A stretch of DNA of 51,966 nt. Source: Lachnospiraceae bacterium. GTDB taxonomy: Bacteria > Bacillota > Clostridia > Lachnospirales > Lachnospiraceae. Each line of letters begins with the position of its first letter. Position 1 is the stretch's first letter. The notes below the pieces were generated by a model. The model searched no databases, was not told the DNA's origin, and worked only from the letters and a program-made list of their open reading frames with translations. A program made the translations under genes and the position numbers. Location of the stretch: the NCBI GenBank assembly GCA_024694625.1, contig JAILJP010000025.1, forward strand, positions 1-51,966, written 5' to 3'. Shown in pieces: positions 7,095 to 15,887 of this stretch.

Positions 7095-8476
7095 TGGACG
7101 GATTTGTAAGAGTACCCATCGCTGAACAGGAACCTCTTGTTCGCGCTAAGAATTTTGATGAAGTATGTTTGGGATATACGGAAGAAGAAGCAGTAAAAGA
7201 AGCAGAACGTTGCTTGAACTGTAAAAATCCCCGTTGTGTAGGCGGATGTCCCGTATCAATTAATATTCCTGCTTTTATTCAGGAAGTAAAAGAACGTAAT
7301 TTTGAAAAAGCTTATGAGATTATTTCTGAGTCTTCTGCACTTCCTGCAGTTTGCGGTCGTGTTTGTCCTCAGGAAAGCCAGTGCGAAGGTCAGTGCGTTC
7401 GCGGCATTAAAGGTGAGGCTGTTGCTATTGGTAAGTTAGAGCGTTTTGTTGCTGACTGGGCAAGAAAGAATGGCATTCGTCCTCATACAGATGCACCTAA
7501 GAATGGTCATAAAGTGGCTGTAATCGGTTCCGGCCCTGCAGGACTTACCTGTGCTGGTGATTTGGCTCGTTTGGGATATGATGTCACCATCTTTGAAGCA
7601 CTTCATAAGGCCGGTGGTGTATTGGTTTACGGTATTCCTGAATTCCGTTTGCCTAAGGACGAAGTTGTTGCAGCTGAAGTAGAAAACGTGAAAAACTTAG
7701 GTGTTAAGATTGAGACTAACGTTATCATCGGAAAGTCTGTTACTATTGATGAGTTGATGGAAGAAGAAGGCTTTGAAGCTGTATTCATCGGTTCCGGTGC
7801 AGGACTTCCCAGATTTATGGGAATTCCCGGAGAACAGGCACTTGGTGTATTCTCTGCAAACGAATACTTAACAAGAAACAATTTGATGAAAGCCTTCAAG
7901 GATGAGGATACTCCGATTTCAAGAGGAAAGAAAGTTGTTGTTGTAGGGGGTGGTAACGTAGCTATGGATGCTGCCCGTACCGCACTCCGCCTTGGCGCTG
8001 AAGTACACGTTGTATATCGTCGTTCCGAAGCTGAGCTTCCTGCCCGTGCTGAAGAAGTACATCACGCAAAAGAAGAGGGAATCATCTTTGATTTATTACA
8101 GAACCCTGTGGAAATCCTTACCGATGAAAACAATCAGGTTCGTGGAATCAAGATTATCAAGATGGAACTTGGTGAGCCCGATGAATCCGGACGTCGTCGT
8201 CCTGTGGAAGTAGAGGGAAGTGAATACGATATTGAATGTGATACCGTAATCATGTCGTTGGGAACTTCACCCAATCCTTTGATTTCTTCTACAACAGATG
8301 GTTTGGAAGTAAACCGTCGCGGATGTATTACCGCTGAAGAATTGACAGGAGCTACCTCAAAGATGGCAGTATTTGCCGGTGGAGATGCCGTAACAGGTGC
8401 CGCCACCGTAATCCTTGCCATGGGAGCTGGTAAAGCTGCTGCAAAGGGAATTGATGAATATTTCCAGAATAAATAA
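7094..8476 (+). CDS. nfnB: NfnB-type subunit / GltD-like NADPH oxidoreductase
   Basis: This 460-residue protein resembles the small subunit of glutamate synthase. The N-terminal Cys-rich domain holds CLNCKNPRCVGGCPV (about residues 41-55) and VCGRVCPQESQCEGQC (about 87-102), binding two [4Fe-4S] clusters. FAD-binding VIGSGPAGLTCAGDL lies near residue 143 and an NADPH-binding VVVGGGNVAMDAARTAL near 280. The C-terminal GGDAVTGAATVILAMGAGK is the usual FAD-contacting end. No large glutamate synthase subunit is present, and the gene is coupled to nfnA, so electron-bifurcating transhydrogenation is the best reading rather than GOGAT. Annotation pipelines often call it gltA. A terminator follows. 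Confidence 0.88.
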   Translation: MDGFVRVPIAEQEPLVRAKNFDEVCLGYTEEEAVKEAERCLNCKNPRCVGGCPVSINIPAFIQEVKERNFEKAYEIISESSALPAVCGRVCPQESQCEGQCVRGIKGEAVAIGKLERFVADWARKNGIRPHTDAPKNGHKVAVIGSGPAGLTCAGDLARLGYDVTIFEALHKAGGVLVYGIPEFRLPKDEVVAAEVENVKNLGVKIETNVIIGKSVTIDELMEEEGFEAVFIGSGAGLPRFMGIPGEQALGVFSANEYLTRNNLMKAFKDEDTPISRGKKVVVVGGGNVAMDAARTALRLGAEVHVVYRRSEAELPARAEEVHHAKEEGIIFDLLQNPVEILTDENNQVRGIKIIKMELGEPDESGRRRPVEVEGSEYDIECDTVIMSLGTSPNPLISSTTDGLEVNRRGCITAEELTGATSKMAVFAGGDAVTGAATVILAMGAGKAAAKGIDEYFQNK

Positions 8477-8487
8477 TAGAAGTATTA

Positions 8488-8524
8488 GACCTCTTTGCCT
8501 GAAATAGGGCAGAGAGGTTTTTCT
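8488..8524 (+). terminator. Rho-independent terminator after nfnB
   Basis: ACCTCTTTGCC pairs with GGGCAGAGAGGT across a short loop, then TTTTTCTT follows. It separates nfnAB from secG. Confidence 0.88.
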
Positions 8525-8537
8525 TATGAGGTTTCAC

Positions 8538-8566
8538 TTGCTATTTTTCCGGTGCTGTGCTATAGT
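8538..8566 (+). promoter_or_regulatory. Strong promoter for secG-rnr-smpB
   Basis: TTGCTA (8538-8543), a 17-base spacer and TATAGT (8561-8566) with an extended TGC just before it (8558-8560). The predicted start is near 8573. Confidence 0.7.
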
Positions 8567-8570
8567 TTAA

Positions 8571-8621
8571 AAGTCGCGTACAAAGTGGTGCGTAGCATCT
8601 TGGGTTATATGAATGCGACTT
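8571..8621 (+). other. Structured leader of secG
   Basis: AAGTCGC (8571-8577) pairs with GCGACTT (8615-8621), so the first transcribed bases would close a stem that ends five bases before the secG GGAGG. Inside, GGTGC-GTA-GCATC can form a small second hairpin (about 8587-8599). The arrangement looks like a regulatory 5' leader, but I recognise no named family. Confidence 0.45.
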
Positions 8622-8638
8622 GAATGGAGGATATTAAA

Positions 8639-8881
8639 ATGGACGTATTAAAGATTGTTCTTACAGTTCTTTTTATAATTGTATGTGTGGCTCTTATGGT
8701 CATTATCTTATTACAGGAAGGAAAACAGCAGGGACTTGGTTCTATCGGTGGACAGAACATCGAAAGTTATTGGTCAAAGAACAAAGGCCGTTCCCGTGAA
8801 GGAATTCTTGTAAAAGTTACCGCAGCTTTGGTAGTAGTATTCTTTGTGTTAGCTGCAGTTTTGAACTTAAGTGTATTTTAA
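8639..8881 (+). CDS. secG: Preprotein translocase subunit SecG
   Basis: This 80-residue protein has two membrane helices, about residues 4-26 and 58-79. They are joined by a Gly/Gln-rich loop containing LLQEGKQQGLGSIGG, the SecG signature. SecG assists SecYE in moving proteins across the membrane. I chose the ATG at 8639 because GGAGG (8626-8630) sits eight bases upstream. An in-frame upstream ATG at 8624 overlaps that ribosome site and is unlikely. It is followed by a terminator and then rnr, the common secG-rnr-smpB-ssrA order of Firmicutes. Confidence 0.95.
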   Translation: MDVLKIVLTVLFIIVCVALMVIILLQEGKQQGLGSIGGQNIESYWSKNKGRSREGILVKVTAALVVVFFVLAAVLNLSVF

Positions 8882-8893
8882 GATGATTCTTAT

Positions 8894-8925
8894 GGAGCCA
8901 CCATTTTGGTGGCTCTATTTTTTTC
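8894..8925 (+). terminator. Terminator (possibly leaky) between secG and rnr
   Basis: GAGCCACC (8895-8902) pairs with GGTGGCTC (8908-8915), loop ATTTT, then TATTTTTTT. rnr begins only 24 bases later with no obvious strong promoter, so some read-through is likely. Confidence 0.88.
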
Positions 8926-8948
8926 TAATATAGTTTTGAAAGGATATT

Positions 8949-11075
8949 ATGGCGAAAACAAAAAAACAAGAATTTGAAGGAACCTTTATTGCCAATGCAA
9001 GAGGGTTTGGATTTGTAGAAGTAGAAGGAATGGAAGAAGACTTCTTTATTCCAGAAGATTATGTGGGACCGGCTTTTCACCAGGATCGTGTAAAGATTCA
9101 GGTGCTCCCCGGACGGGAGGGAAAACGTACCGAGGCTATGGTAACGGAGATTTTATCTCACGAGATCACCACAGTGGTTGGTACCTACCAAAAGTCCGGA
9201 AATTTCGGATTCATTCTTCCTGATGACAAAAAAATCACCAGGGATATTTTTATTCCCCAGGGAAAAGACTTACATGCTCTGCATAATCAAAAGGTAGTTT
9301 GCTATTTAACAGGCTATGGGGATTTGCGTCACAAACCGGAAGGAATCATTGTGGAAATCTTAGGTTTCACTTCTGACCCTGGAGTGGACGTCACTTCCAT
9401 TGTCCGTACCTTTGGAATTCCCACGTCATTTCCTGATGAGGTAATGGCAGAGGCTCAGGAGAAAAATGTTCCTGTATCAAAAAAGGATATTAAGGGTCGT
9501 TTGGATCTTCGCCATGAAGTAATGGTAACCATTGACGGTGATGACTCCAAGGATTTGGATGATGCCGTTTCTTTAAAACGAGATGGAGAAAATTATATTT
9601 TGGGCGTGCATATCGCGGATGTTTCCGCCTATGTAACGGATAAGTCTCCTTTGGATACCGAGGCCAGAAAACGTGGCACTTCCGTTTATTTGGTGGACCG
9701 TGTAATTCCTATGTTGCCCACTGCGCTTTCCAATGGAATTTGCTCTTTGAATGAAGACGAAGATCGCTTGAGCATGAGCTGTATTATGACTATCAATCCC
9801 AAGGGAAAGGTCATTGATTATAAAATTTGTGAATCTGTGATTCATTCCACAAAGCGCATGACCTACACTCAGGTAAATCGTATTTTGGAAGATGATGATC
9901 CGGAAATGATAGAAGAGTTTAAGGATTTAGTTCCCATGTTTCGGGAAATGGAAGCCTTGGCAAAGATTTTAAACAAGCGCCGTCATAAGCGGGGAAGTAT
10001 TGATTTTGATTTGCCTGAAACTGTAATCCTTTTGGATGAAAAGGGACGTCCTACAGAGATTCGTCCCTATGAAAGAAGAACATCCAATCGTTTGATTGAA
10101 GAGTTTATGCTTCTTGCCAATGAAACAGTGGCACGATACGCCTGTGAGGAAAATCTTCCTTTCTTATATCGTGTACATGGTACGCCGGATGGAGAAAAGA
10201 TTACAAATCTTGCTCATTTTATCGGTGGTTTCGGGTATACTTTAAAGGGAGACAAAACCGATATCTCTCCAAAAGAATTACAGCGTTTGTTGAAAAACAT
10301 CAAGGATACGCCGGAAGAGGATTTGATTGCCAGATTGACTCTTCGGTCTATGCAGCAGGCAAAGTATGATGTGGAATGTGACGGCCATTTTGGTTTGGCG
10401 GCAGAGTATTATTGCCATTTTACATCTCCAATCCGTCGTTATCCGGATTTGATGATTCATCGTATTTTAAAGGAGCATTGGCACAACAAATTAAAAAAGC
10501 GCCGCAGTGCTTACTACGAGGGTGCACTTCCTCAGATTGCATCGGAGACTTCCCGTTTGGAACGTCGCGCAGACGAAACGGAAAGAGAAGTGGACAAGCT
10601 GAAAAAGGTTCAGTTTATTGCTTCCTATATTGATCAGGAATTTTTAGGTGTGATTTCCGGAATTACCAAATGGGGCGTTTATGTAGAACTGCCCAATACC
10701 GTAGAAGGAATGATTCCCATTGTTTCTTTGGACGATGATTATTACGAGTTTGACGAAGAACATTATTGCTTGGTAGGAGAGCGTACCGGACGTACCTTTA
10801 CGCTGGGTGAGCCTCTACGTATTCGGGTGGTAAAAGCGGATTTTGAGACCAGAACCATTGATTTTGAATTGGCGGACAAGAAAAAATCCAAAGGTACAAA
10901 AAAGGCATTTTCCAAAGCAAAAAAGGGAAAAACCTTAAAGAAAAAGTCGGCCATAAAAGAAAGAGACAGAAAGAAATCTTCGGAGGCAAAGGCGAAGAAG
11001 AAAAAGTCTTTTAAGAGTGGAAAAAAATCTTTGGCAAAAAAATCAAAAAAAGAAAAAGCGGGAAAAAATAGGTAA
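8949..11075 (+). CDS. rnr: Ribonuclease R
   Basis: This 708-residue 3'-5' exoribonuclease of the RNB family degrades structured RNA and, with tmRNA/SmpB, faulty mRNAs. Two cold-shock domains lie at about residues 10-150. The catalytic RNB domain begins near residue 180 and contains [15 protein letters not shown], the Asp cluster for metal binding. An S1 domain lies at about residues 555-640 ([18 protein letters not shown]). The last 70 residues are an extremely Lys-rich tail, typical of RNase R and linked to recruitment and stability. smpB starts five bases after the stop, consistent with joint function. RBS AAAGGAT precedes the ATG. Confidence 0.96.
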   Translation: MAKTKKQEFEGTFIANARGFGFVEVEGMEEDFFIPEDYVGPAFHQDRVKIQVLPGREGKRTEAMVTEILSHEITTVVGTYQKSGNFGFILPDDKKITRDIFIPQGKDLHALHNQKVVCYLTGYGDLRHKPEGIIVEILGFTSDPGVDVTSIVRTFGIPTSFPDEVMAEAQEKNVPVSKKDIKGRLDLRHEVMVTIDGDDSKDLDDAVSLKRDGENYILGVHIADVSAYVTDKSPLDTEARKRGTSVYLVDRVIPMLPTALSNGICSLNEDEDRLSMSCIMTINPKGKVIDYKICESVIHSTKRMTYTQVNRILEDDDPEMIEEFKDLVPMFREMEALAKILNKRRHKRGSIDFDLPETVILLDEKGRPTEIRPYERRTSNRLIEEFMLLANETVARYACEENLPFLYRVHGTPDGEKITNLAHFIGGFGYTLKGDKTDISPKELQRLLKNIKDTPEEDLIARLTLRSMQQAKYDVECDGHFGLAAEYYCHFTSPIRRYPDLMIHRILKEHWHNKLKKRRSAYYEGALPQIASETSRLERRADETEREVDKLKKVQFIASYIDQEFLGVISGITKWGVYVELPNTVEGMIPIVSLDDDYYEFDEEHYCLVGERTGRTFTLGEPLRIRVVKADFETRTIDFELADKKKSKGTKKAFSKAKKGKTLKKKSAIKERDRKKSSEAKAKKKKSFKSGKKSLAKKSKKEKAGKNR

Positions 11076-11080
11076 CAACT

Positions 11081-11542
11081 ATGGCAGAAGGACATAAACT
11101 AATCGCAAACAATAAAAAAGCATACCATGATTATTTCTTGGAAGAGACTTACGAGGCCGGTATTTCCCTTGTGGGAACGGAAGTAAAATCTCTTCGTATG
11201 GGAAAGTGTTCCGTAAAGGAAGCCTTTCTTCGCATTGAAAACGGTGAGCTTTTTGTTTATCAAATGCATATCGCACCTTACGAAAAGGGGAATATCTTTA
11301 ACCGAGATCCTCTTCGCCCCAGAAAGCTTTTGATGCACAGTTATGAGATTTTGAAACTGGAACAAAAGATGAAGGAAAAAGGATATACCCTGATTCCTGT
11401 GGAGGTTTATTTTAAAGGCTCTAGGGTAAAGGTGAAAGTAGCCTTGGCAAAGGGTAAAAAACTCTATGACAAGCGCGCTGATATTGCAAAAAAAGATCAA
11501 AAGCGTGAAGCACAAAGAGAGTTTAAGCAGGCTTTTAAATAA
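11081..11542 (+). CDS. smpB: SsrA-binding protein SmpB
   Basis: This 153-residue RNA-binding protein is needed for tmRNA to enter stalled ribosomes. The N-terminal [22 protein letters not shown] and the [11 protein letters not shown] motif (about residues 31-41) are characteristic, as is the basic C-terminal tail ending [17 protein letters not shown]. The gene lies five bases after rnr and about 75 bases before the tmRNA gene, so the three partners of trans-translation are encoded together. Confidence 0.97.
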   Translation: MAEGHKLIANNKKAYHDYFLEETYEAGISLVGTEVKSLRMGKCSVKEAFLRIENGELFVYQMHIAPYEKGNIFNRDPLRPRKLLMHSYEILKLEQKMKEKGYTLIPVEVYFKGSRVKVKVALAKGKKLYDKRADIAKKDQKREAQREFKQAFK

Positions 11543-11615
11543 AGATGTTGTGAAATACTTCTTTTTGTATTATATTTTTATAAGTGCTCTGCCGATATAA
11601 CAGGTAGAGTAATAT

Positions 11616-11959
11616 GGGCTAGTAAAGGTTTCGACAGGGATCTTGCAGCTGGTGAAGCGAGTCGTATGGTAATGCGTTAAATGGCCAAACTTAAAATTAA
11701 ACGCTGAAGATAATTTAGCTTACGCTGCTTAATTTATAGCAGCAATCCGCCTTTCGTAACCGGTGACGAAAGATACGGGTTTCATCTTTTACCGGAAACG
11801 ACATAGTCAAAGCTTTGAGATTATGGGCGTATCATGAAGCTACCAAAATGGTTGGGGTGTTCGTTCTCTTGCCATGGCGGGAATTTTTAATAACGAACTA
11901 CACTCGTAGAAGAACAGGGAATGGGTTTTTGGACGCGGGTTCGATTCCCGCCTAGTCCA
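11616..11959 (+). ncRNA. ssrA: tmRNA (SsrA)
   Basis: This RNA rescues stalled ribosomes and tags the nascent peptide. The 5' GGGCTAG (11616-11622) pairs with 3' CTAGTCC (11952-11958). Next to it are the conserved GTTTCGACAGGGAT stretch and the T-arm CGCGGGTTCGATTCCCG. The tag reading frame is GCT GAA GAT AAT TTA GCT TAC GCT GCT TAA at 11703-11732, giving AEDNLAYAA, possibly with one or two residues before it. Pseudoknot-like segments fill the rest. The discriminator A at 11959 is followed by CTA rather than CCA, so the CCA end is probably added after transcription. The length of about 344 bases is normal. Confidence 0.95.
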
Positions 11960-12006
11960 CTATTTCGAGTTTGTATGGCTTTGGAATTTATAGTGAGTGT
12001 AGAAGA

Positions 12007-12036
12007 GTAGAGGAATTGCTTCCTCTGCTTTTTTTC
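12007..12036 (+). terminator. Terminator after tmRNA
   Basis: GTAGAGGAA pairs with TTCCTCTGC around a TTGC loop (about 12008-12028), followed by TTTTTTT. Confidence 0.9.
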
Positions 12037-12045
12037 TTTGTTTTA

Positions 12046-12054
12046 TGCTATAAT
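12046..12054 (+). promoter_or_regulatory. Extended -10 promoter for the TSCPD gene
   Basis: TGC followed by consensus TATAAT (12049-12054). The -35 region falls in the preceding terminator tail and is poor, so the extended -10 probably compensates. Confidence 0.6.
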
Positions 12055-12085
12055 ACGGATGACTTTGTAGGAAAGAGGTAGAAAG

Positions 12086-12334
12086 ATGAATCACATTACA
12101 TTTCGCCCGAAAGGGGTATGTTCCGCAAAAATCGATTTTGATTTGGAAGACGGAAAGATTTATAACGTTTCATTTTTAGGTGGATGCAACGGAAATTTAA
12201 AAGCAATCGGCAAGTTGGTGGAAGGAAAAGACGCCAAAGAAGTAGCTGATATTTTACGGGGAAATGATTGCCAGGGCAGAGGAACATCCTGTGCTGATCA
12301 GTTTTCAAAAGCCATTGATGAAGCCTTGGCTTAA
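12086..12334 (+). CDS. TSCPD domain protein (TIGR03905 family)
   Basis: This small 82-residue protein is of the TSCPD type, a domain otherwise found at the C terminus of B12-dependent ribonucleotide reductases and as stand-alone proteins of unknown role in Clostridia. Visible marks are VCSAKIDFDLEDGKI, FLGGCNGNLKAIGKLVEG and CQGRGTSCADQ (here TSCAD rather than TSCPD). Four or more conserved cysteines suggest metal binding. It starts well after GAGGTAG and has its own promoter. Function is unknown; the family assignment is good. Confidence 0.85.
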   Translation: MNHITFRPKGVCSAKIDFDLEDGKIYNVSFLGGCNGNLKAIGKLVEGKDAKEVADILRGNDCQGRGTSCADQFSKAIDEALA

Positions 12335-12383
12335 GGAATAGACTGGCGTTTCATTCGTTTTAAATTGTTTGGAGAAGTTTTAT

Positions 12384-12860
12384 ATGGGAGAAATTGCAGA
12401 GTCTGTTTTTGTGGCAGAAGGAGCAAAAATTATAGGGGATGTTACCTTGCAAGAAGGCGTTGGGGTTTGGTACAATGCAGTGATTCGCGGGGATGACCAT
12501 CCCATTGTGATTGGAAAAAACACAAACATTCAGGATGGTGCCATTTTGCATGTGGGTATGGGACACTCCTGTATCATAGGGGAAGGTGTTTCTATAGGCC
12601 ATGGGGCGATTGTTCATGGATGCACCATCGGAGACAACACGGTAATTGGGATGGGCGCTATTGTTATGAATGGAGCAAAAGTAGGCTCGGATTGCATTGT
12701 AGGAGCCGGAGCCATTGTTACGGAAGGAATGGAAATTCCGGACCATACGGTGGCAGTGGGCGCGCCGGCAAAGAAGATGCGCCCTATAAAAGAAGAAGAG
12801 TCAGAACATAACAGGTGGAACGCTTCTCATTATGTAAAACTGGCAGAAGAACATCTATAG
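12384..12860 (+). CDS. Gamma-carbonic anhydrase-like hexapeptide-repeat protein
   Basis: This left-handed beta-helix protein belongs to the YrdA/PaaY/CaiE group. Repeats such as AKIIGDV, NTNIQDGAIL, GEGVSIGHGAIV and DNTVIGMGAIV are visible. The metal-binding histidines expected in this family are found in ILHVGMGHS and GHGAIVHG. Some members hydrate CO2; others have no proven activity. I chose the ATG at 12384 (158 residues) because GGAGAAG lies nine bases upstream; an in-frame TTG at 12369 is unlikely. The RNA methyltransferase gene follows after 21 bases. Confidence 0.88.
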   Translation: MGEIAESVFVAEGAKIIGDVTLQEGVGVWYNAVIRGDDHPIVIGKNTNIQDGAILHVGMGHSCIIGEGVSIGHGAIVHGCTIGDNTVIGMGAIVMNGAKVGSDCIVGAGAIVTEGMEIPDHTVAVGAPAKKMRPIKEEESEHNRWNASHYVKLAEEHL

Positions 12861-12881
12861 AATGACTGAGAAGAGGCATTT

Positions 12882-13673
12882 ATGAATTTAGTTGAAATAA
12901 AGGATTTAAAAGCACCGGAATTGGAGATTTATACTTCCTTAAACGAGAAGCAGGTTAAGAAGTATTTTGAGCCCAATCCCGGGCTTTTTATTTGTGAAAG
13001 CGAAAAAGTTATACGACGGGCATTGGAAGCAGGATATGAACCGGTTTCATTTTTTGTGGAGGATTCCAAAATTTCAGTAGTGGAAGCATTGGATTTCGAT
13101 GAAAGTGTTTTGGTGTTTCATGCCCCCTATTTGGTTATGAAGGAAATCACAGGATATTCTTTGAGCGGCGGGATTTTGGCAGCTATGAAGCGCAAAGGTC
13201 TGCAGTCTTTAGAAGACTTTTTAGAATCCCATCAAAAACTTGTGGTATTGGATGATGTAGAAAACCCTACCAATGTGGGTGCCATCATTCGCTCTGCAGC
13301 AGCCCTTGGGGCAGACGGCGTTTTGCTTACCAAGGCATGCTCGGACCCTTTGTATCGACGGGCTGCAAGAGTGAGTATGGGAACGGTGTTTTTGGTGGAT
13401 TGGATGTATATGGATGGGGATGTGGCATCTCTTTTAAAACAGCATGGATTTTATGTGTTGGCTATGGCACTTTGTGAAGGGGCGCTTCCTATATCGGAGT
13501 TGTCTTTTACAAAAGAACAAAAGAGGGCGATTGTCCTTGGAAATGAAGATCATGGGGTATCTGATGAAGTATTGGAACATGCAGATGCCTGTGTCATTAT
13601 TCCCATGAAGGCAGGGGTAGATTCTTTAAATGTGGCCGCAGCTAGTGCCGTAGCCTTTTGGGAAGTATTTTGA
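12882..13673 (+). CDS. TrmH/SpoU family RNA 2'-O-methyltransferase
   Basis: This 263-residue SPOUT-class enzyme transfers methyl from S-adenosylmethionine to a ribose 2'-OH in rRNA or tRNA. Motif 1 is DDVENPTNVGAIIRSA (about residues 123-138). Motif 2 is VLGNEDHGVSDEVL, near residues 218-231. Motif 3 is MKAGVDSLNVAAASAVA near the end. The N-terminal part (about residues 1-105) resembles a substrate-binding domain of the RlmB/TsnR kind. The exact target base cannot be told. It is probably cotranscribed with the carbonic anhydrase-like gene. Confidence 0.9.
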   Translation: MNLVEIKDLKAPELEIYTSLNEKQVKKYFEPNPGLFICESEKVIRRALEAGYEPVSFFVEDSKISVVEALDFDESVLVFHAPYLVMKEITGYSLSGGILAAMKRKGLQSLEDFLESHQKLVVLDDVENPTNVGAIIRSAAALGADGVLLTKACSDPLYRRAARVSMGTVFLVDWMYMDGDVASLLKQHGFYVLAMALCEGALPISELSFTKEQKRAIVLGNEDHGVSDEVLEHADACVIIPMKAGVDSLNVAAASAVAFWEVF

Positions 13674-13737
13674 CACTATATTTGGTACTGCCTTTTCTGC
13701 ATGTACGCAAAATATGGATGATTTTTTCCACTACTCA

Positions 13738-13746
13738 TGGTATAAT
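13738..13746 (+). promoter_or_regulatory. Extended -10 promoter before the 662-residue J-like protein
   Basis: TGG followed by consensus TATAAT (13741-13746), about 64 bases before the start codon. No good -35 box is seen. The 136-base gap 13674-13809 holds nothing else I can support. Confidence 0.6.
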
Positions 13747-13809
13747 GTATACGGTTTGTGGTTCATACGGACTCTGTGAGAGAGGAAGTATGCTTGCGGA
13801 GGAAATATT

Positions 13810-15798
13810 ATGCCTGGGTTTCAGGAACTTCTCGTCGTAGGTAAAAGCAAATACAAAAGTTTAGTCTTCGACTTTGATAAACTAAATAACGTCAATAAAT
13901 ACTATGAGGACTATCAGATTCCTAAGGAGGAAAAGATGATGGTCTATGCTTATAGTAGTTCTTTTTCGTCTTTTTCTTTGGAAGGAAACGGTACCATTAT
14001 TACGGATCAGGCGATTTATATCGATCCTTCCCACAAAGGTTGGGCACCTTCCAATCGTATTCCTTTGGAAAAACTTTGTCAGTTCATTGTTTTCCAGGAA
14101 GAATCCAATGAAAATGTTCATTTAATGAATGCAAATCAAAACTGCAGAATTTTTGGCCGCACCGTTGCACCGAAAGATACAACCGGTCGGGAGTTGGTAC
14201 AGTTGTTGCGTTCTTTACAAAAAAATATTGCCCGCATGAATATGAAGGAACGCCATACCTATGAAATGACATTGGGATGGATGTTGGATTTGATTCGAAA
14301 AAGCCTTCATGAAAACGGAAGGCTCACCGCCAGGGATGAAATGCTTCTTTCTGTGGCAGAAGAAGATGCAACCTATCGAAAAGAGATTTTGTTTCTTCGT
14401 GCGGAAAATACATATCGAAGCTGTGATTATAGAAAATACCAAATGTTTTTGGCGGCTGCAAAATCTCGTTTGGATGAAGATGTTTATCGGGTTTTGGAAC
14501 AGCCGGAAGAGTTGTTCTATGATAGTTTTGTGGAAGACATTTCCAAAGCTTCCGATTTTTATATGACCCAGGGGTTGATTGAGCCCTATTTGAATTTGAA
14601 AAAGCAGGAGAGGTTAAGCCTTCACCAATGTACGATTTTGGCTTATCTTTCCATTCGTATAGAAGACTTAGACTATGCCGAAAAGATTATGGATATGGCA
14701 GGAAGCCATATGGAAGCGGATGATTATTGGAAGTTTGAAAACTTCAATGCCAAATATCATAAAGAAAAGCTTTCTTTAGTCTTTGAAAAAATGGAAAAAA
14801 ATACGGAGATTTCCGGACCGGAACTTTTGTGGATAGATGATTTGGGACTTACACCTCTTCACTATGCCTTGATTCTGCGAAGAGATGACATGGTGCTTCG
14901 TATGTTAAAACAAAAGGACTGGAGCGATTATGTTCCGCCGTTTGCCCATGACAAAATGATTTGCGCCTTGTATGACCCTGTATTTTTGACTTCCATTTTA
15001 TATGATGATTTGGACATGATTGAGGAAGTGTTTGCAGCCTGTGCAAAGGAAGCACGTCCCATCAATCGTTCCTTAAAGAGAATGGAATCCTTTATTTACA
15101 TCCAAAGAAAGATGATGCATGATCATCCCGAAGATGCCATGAAGTACGCAAGAGTCATTGCAGAGTATGAGGATATGCGCCATGAGATGGAAGAGGAATT
15201 ATATCACATGGCAAAAGGGCGGATGGAAGAAGCCAGACGTCATGCGGCAGTGGCCATAGAATCCAACCATCCTTTTGCAAAATATCTGCTTCATATGTAT
15301 TTGACAAAGGATTCGATTTTTTATTCGATTTTGGATACGGCTATGGAACACCGTTTGTATCGTTTTGGAAATAAATTCTTTATCACTTCTTTGGAACAGG
15401 AATTAAAGTTATCCTATTACGAGTGGCGAAACGGTAAGATTAGTGGTCATCATTTTGAAGCAGCGGATACGGATATTTCTCTTTACCGACATAAAACTGC
15501 GGATTACTTTGATGGTGAGACATTTGAAAATCCTACCCTTAGAGCCGCAAAGGAAAAAGAGCGGGCAGAGCGAAAGAAAAAATTCGATGAAGCCAGAGCG
15601 GCCTTTGAAGCATCTTTGGAAGTAAACAATGGTTGGTTCTCCGAAGAGGCAAAGAAAGATATCAATATTTTAAAGAAAGAATACCGTGTATTGGTAAAAA
15701 CCTATCATCCGGATGCATCCGGTAATAAATCCGCTACTGCGATTATGCAGCAGATTCAGATTGAACGGGCGGAGATATTGGAACATATGCGTTCTTAA
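13810..15798 (+). CDS. Hypothetical multidomain protein: PH-like, helical, ankyrin-like and J-domain-like
   Basis: This 662-residue protein is predicted soluble, without a signal peptide or membrane segment. The N-terminal 130 residues (EEKMMVYAYSSSFSSF, then a beta-rich stretch with TIITDQAIYIDPS) resemble bacterial PH-like domains that follow the pattern 'ability to call up a stress-inducible J protein'. A long helical region follows. One recognisable ankyrin-type repeat lies at about residues 342-366 (DLGLTPLHYALILRRDDMVL), with weaker neighbours. The last 50 residues contain KKEYRVLVKTYHPDAS, with His633-Pro634-Asp635, the J-domain signature that stimulates Hsp70, but helix I looks degenerate. 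It has its own promoter and a strong terminator, so it is monocistronic. Function is unknown; a DnaK-recruiting adaptor is an inference. Confidence 0.6.
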   Translation: MPGFQELLVVGKSKYKSLVFDFDKLNNVNKYYEDYQIPKEEKMMVYAYSSSFSSFSLEGNGTIITDQAIYIDPSHKGWAPSNRIPLEKLCQFIVFQEESNENVHLMNANQNCRIFGRTVAPKDTTGRELVQLLRSLQKNIARMNMKERHTYEMTLGWMLDLIRKSLHENGRLTARDEMLLSVAEEDATYRKEILFLRAENTYRSCDYRKYQMFLAAAKSRLDEDVYRVLEQPEELFYDSFVEDISKASDFYMTQGLIEPYLNLKKQERLSLHQCTILAYLSIRIEDLDYAEKIMDMAGSHMEADDYWKFENFNAKYHKEKLSLVFEKMEKNTEISGPELLWIDDLGLTPLHYALILRRDDMVLRMLKQKDWSDYVPPFAHDKMICALYDPVFLTSILYDDLDMIEEVFAACAKEARPINRSLKRMESFIYIQRKMMHDHPEDAMKYARVIAEYEDMRHEMEEELYHMAKGRMEEARRHAAVAIESNHPFAKYLLHMYLTKDSIFYSILDTAMEHRLYRFGNKFFITSLEQELKLSYYEWRNGKISGHHFEAADTDISLYRHKTADYFDGETFENPTLRAAKEKERAERKKKFDEARAAFEASLEVNNGWFSEEAKKDINILKKEYRVLVKTYHPDASGNKSATAIMQQIQIERAEILEHMRS

Positions 15799-15825
15799 AT
15801 ATGATAATAAGGATAAGGAAAATAA

Positions 15826-15865
15826 AAAGAGAGGTGTCAAGAAAAAATACTTGACACCTCTCTTT
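15826..15865 (+). terminator. Very strong hairpin terminator that also holds the ylxM -35 box
   Basis: AAAGAGAGGTGTCAAG (15826-15841) pairs perfectly with CTTGACACCTCTCTTT (15850-15865) over an AAAAAATA loop, giving 16 base pairs. The run of T is within the 3' arm, so it may stop transcription in both directions. Confidence 0.88.
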
Positions 15866-15879
15866 ATGTCTAGTATAGT
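15851..15879 (+). promoter_or_regulatory. Promoter of the ylxM-ffh operon
   Basis: Consensus TTGACA (15851-15856) lies inside the terminator 3' arm, 17 bases from TATAGT (15874-15879). The predicted transcription start (about 15885-15888) coincides with the ATG of ylxM. Confidence 0.75.
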
Positions 15880-15887
15880 AGTCGAGT

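Noticed and set aside
8571-8630. Possible tRNA or known riboswitch before secG
   Set aside because: No cloverleaf, T-loop GTTCGA or known aptamer core could be placed; kept only as a structured leader.
11940-11965. Separate tRNA gene suggested by the GGTTCGATTCC T-arm
   Set aside because: It is the tRNA-like 3' end of tmRNA, which pairs with the 5' end about 340 bases upstream.
12620-12811. A 63-residue + strand frame inside the carbonic anhydrase-like gene
   Set aside because: It is an out-of-frame shadow made open by the hexapeptide repeats; no family resemblance.
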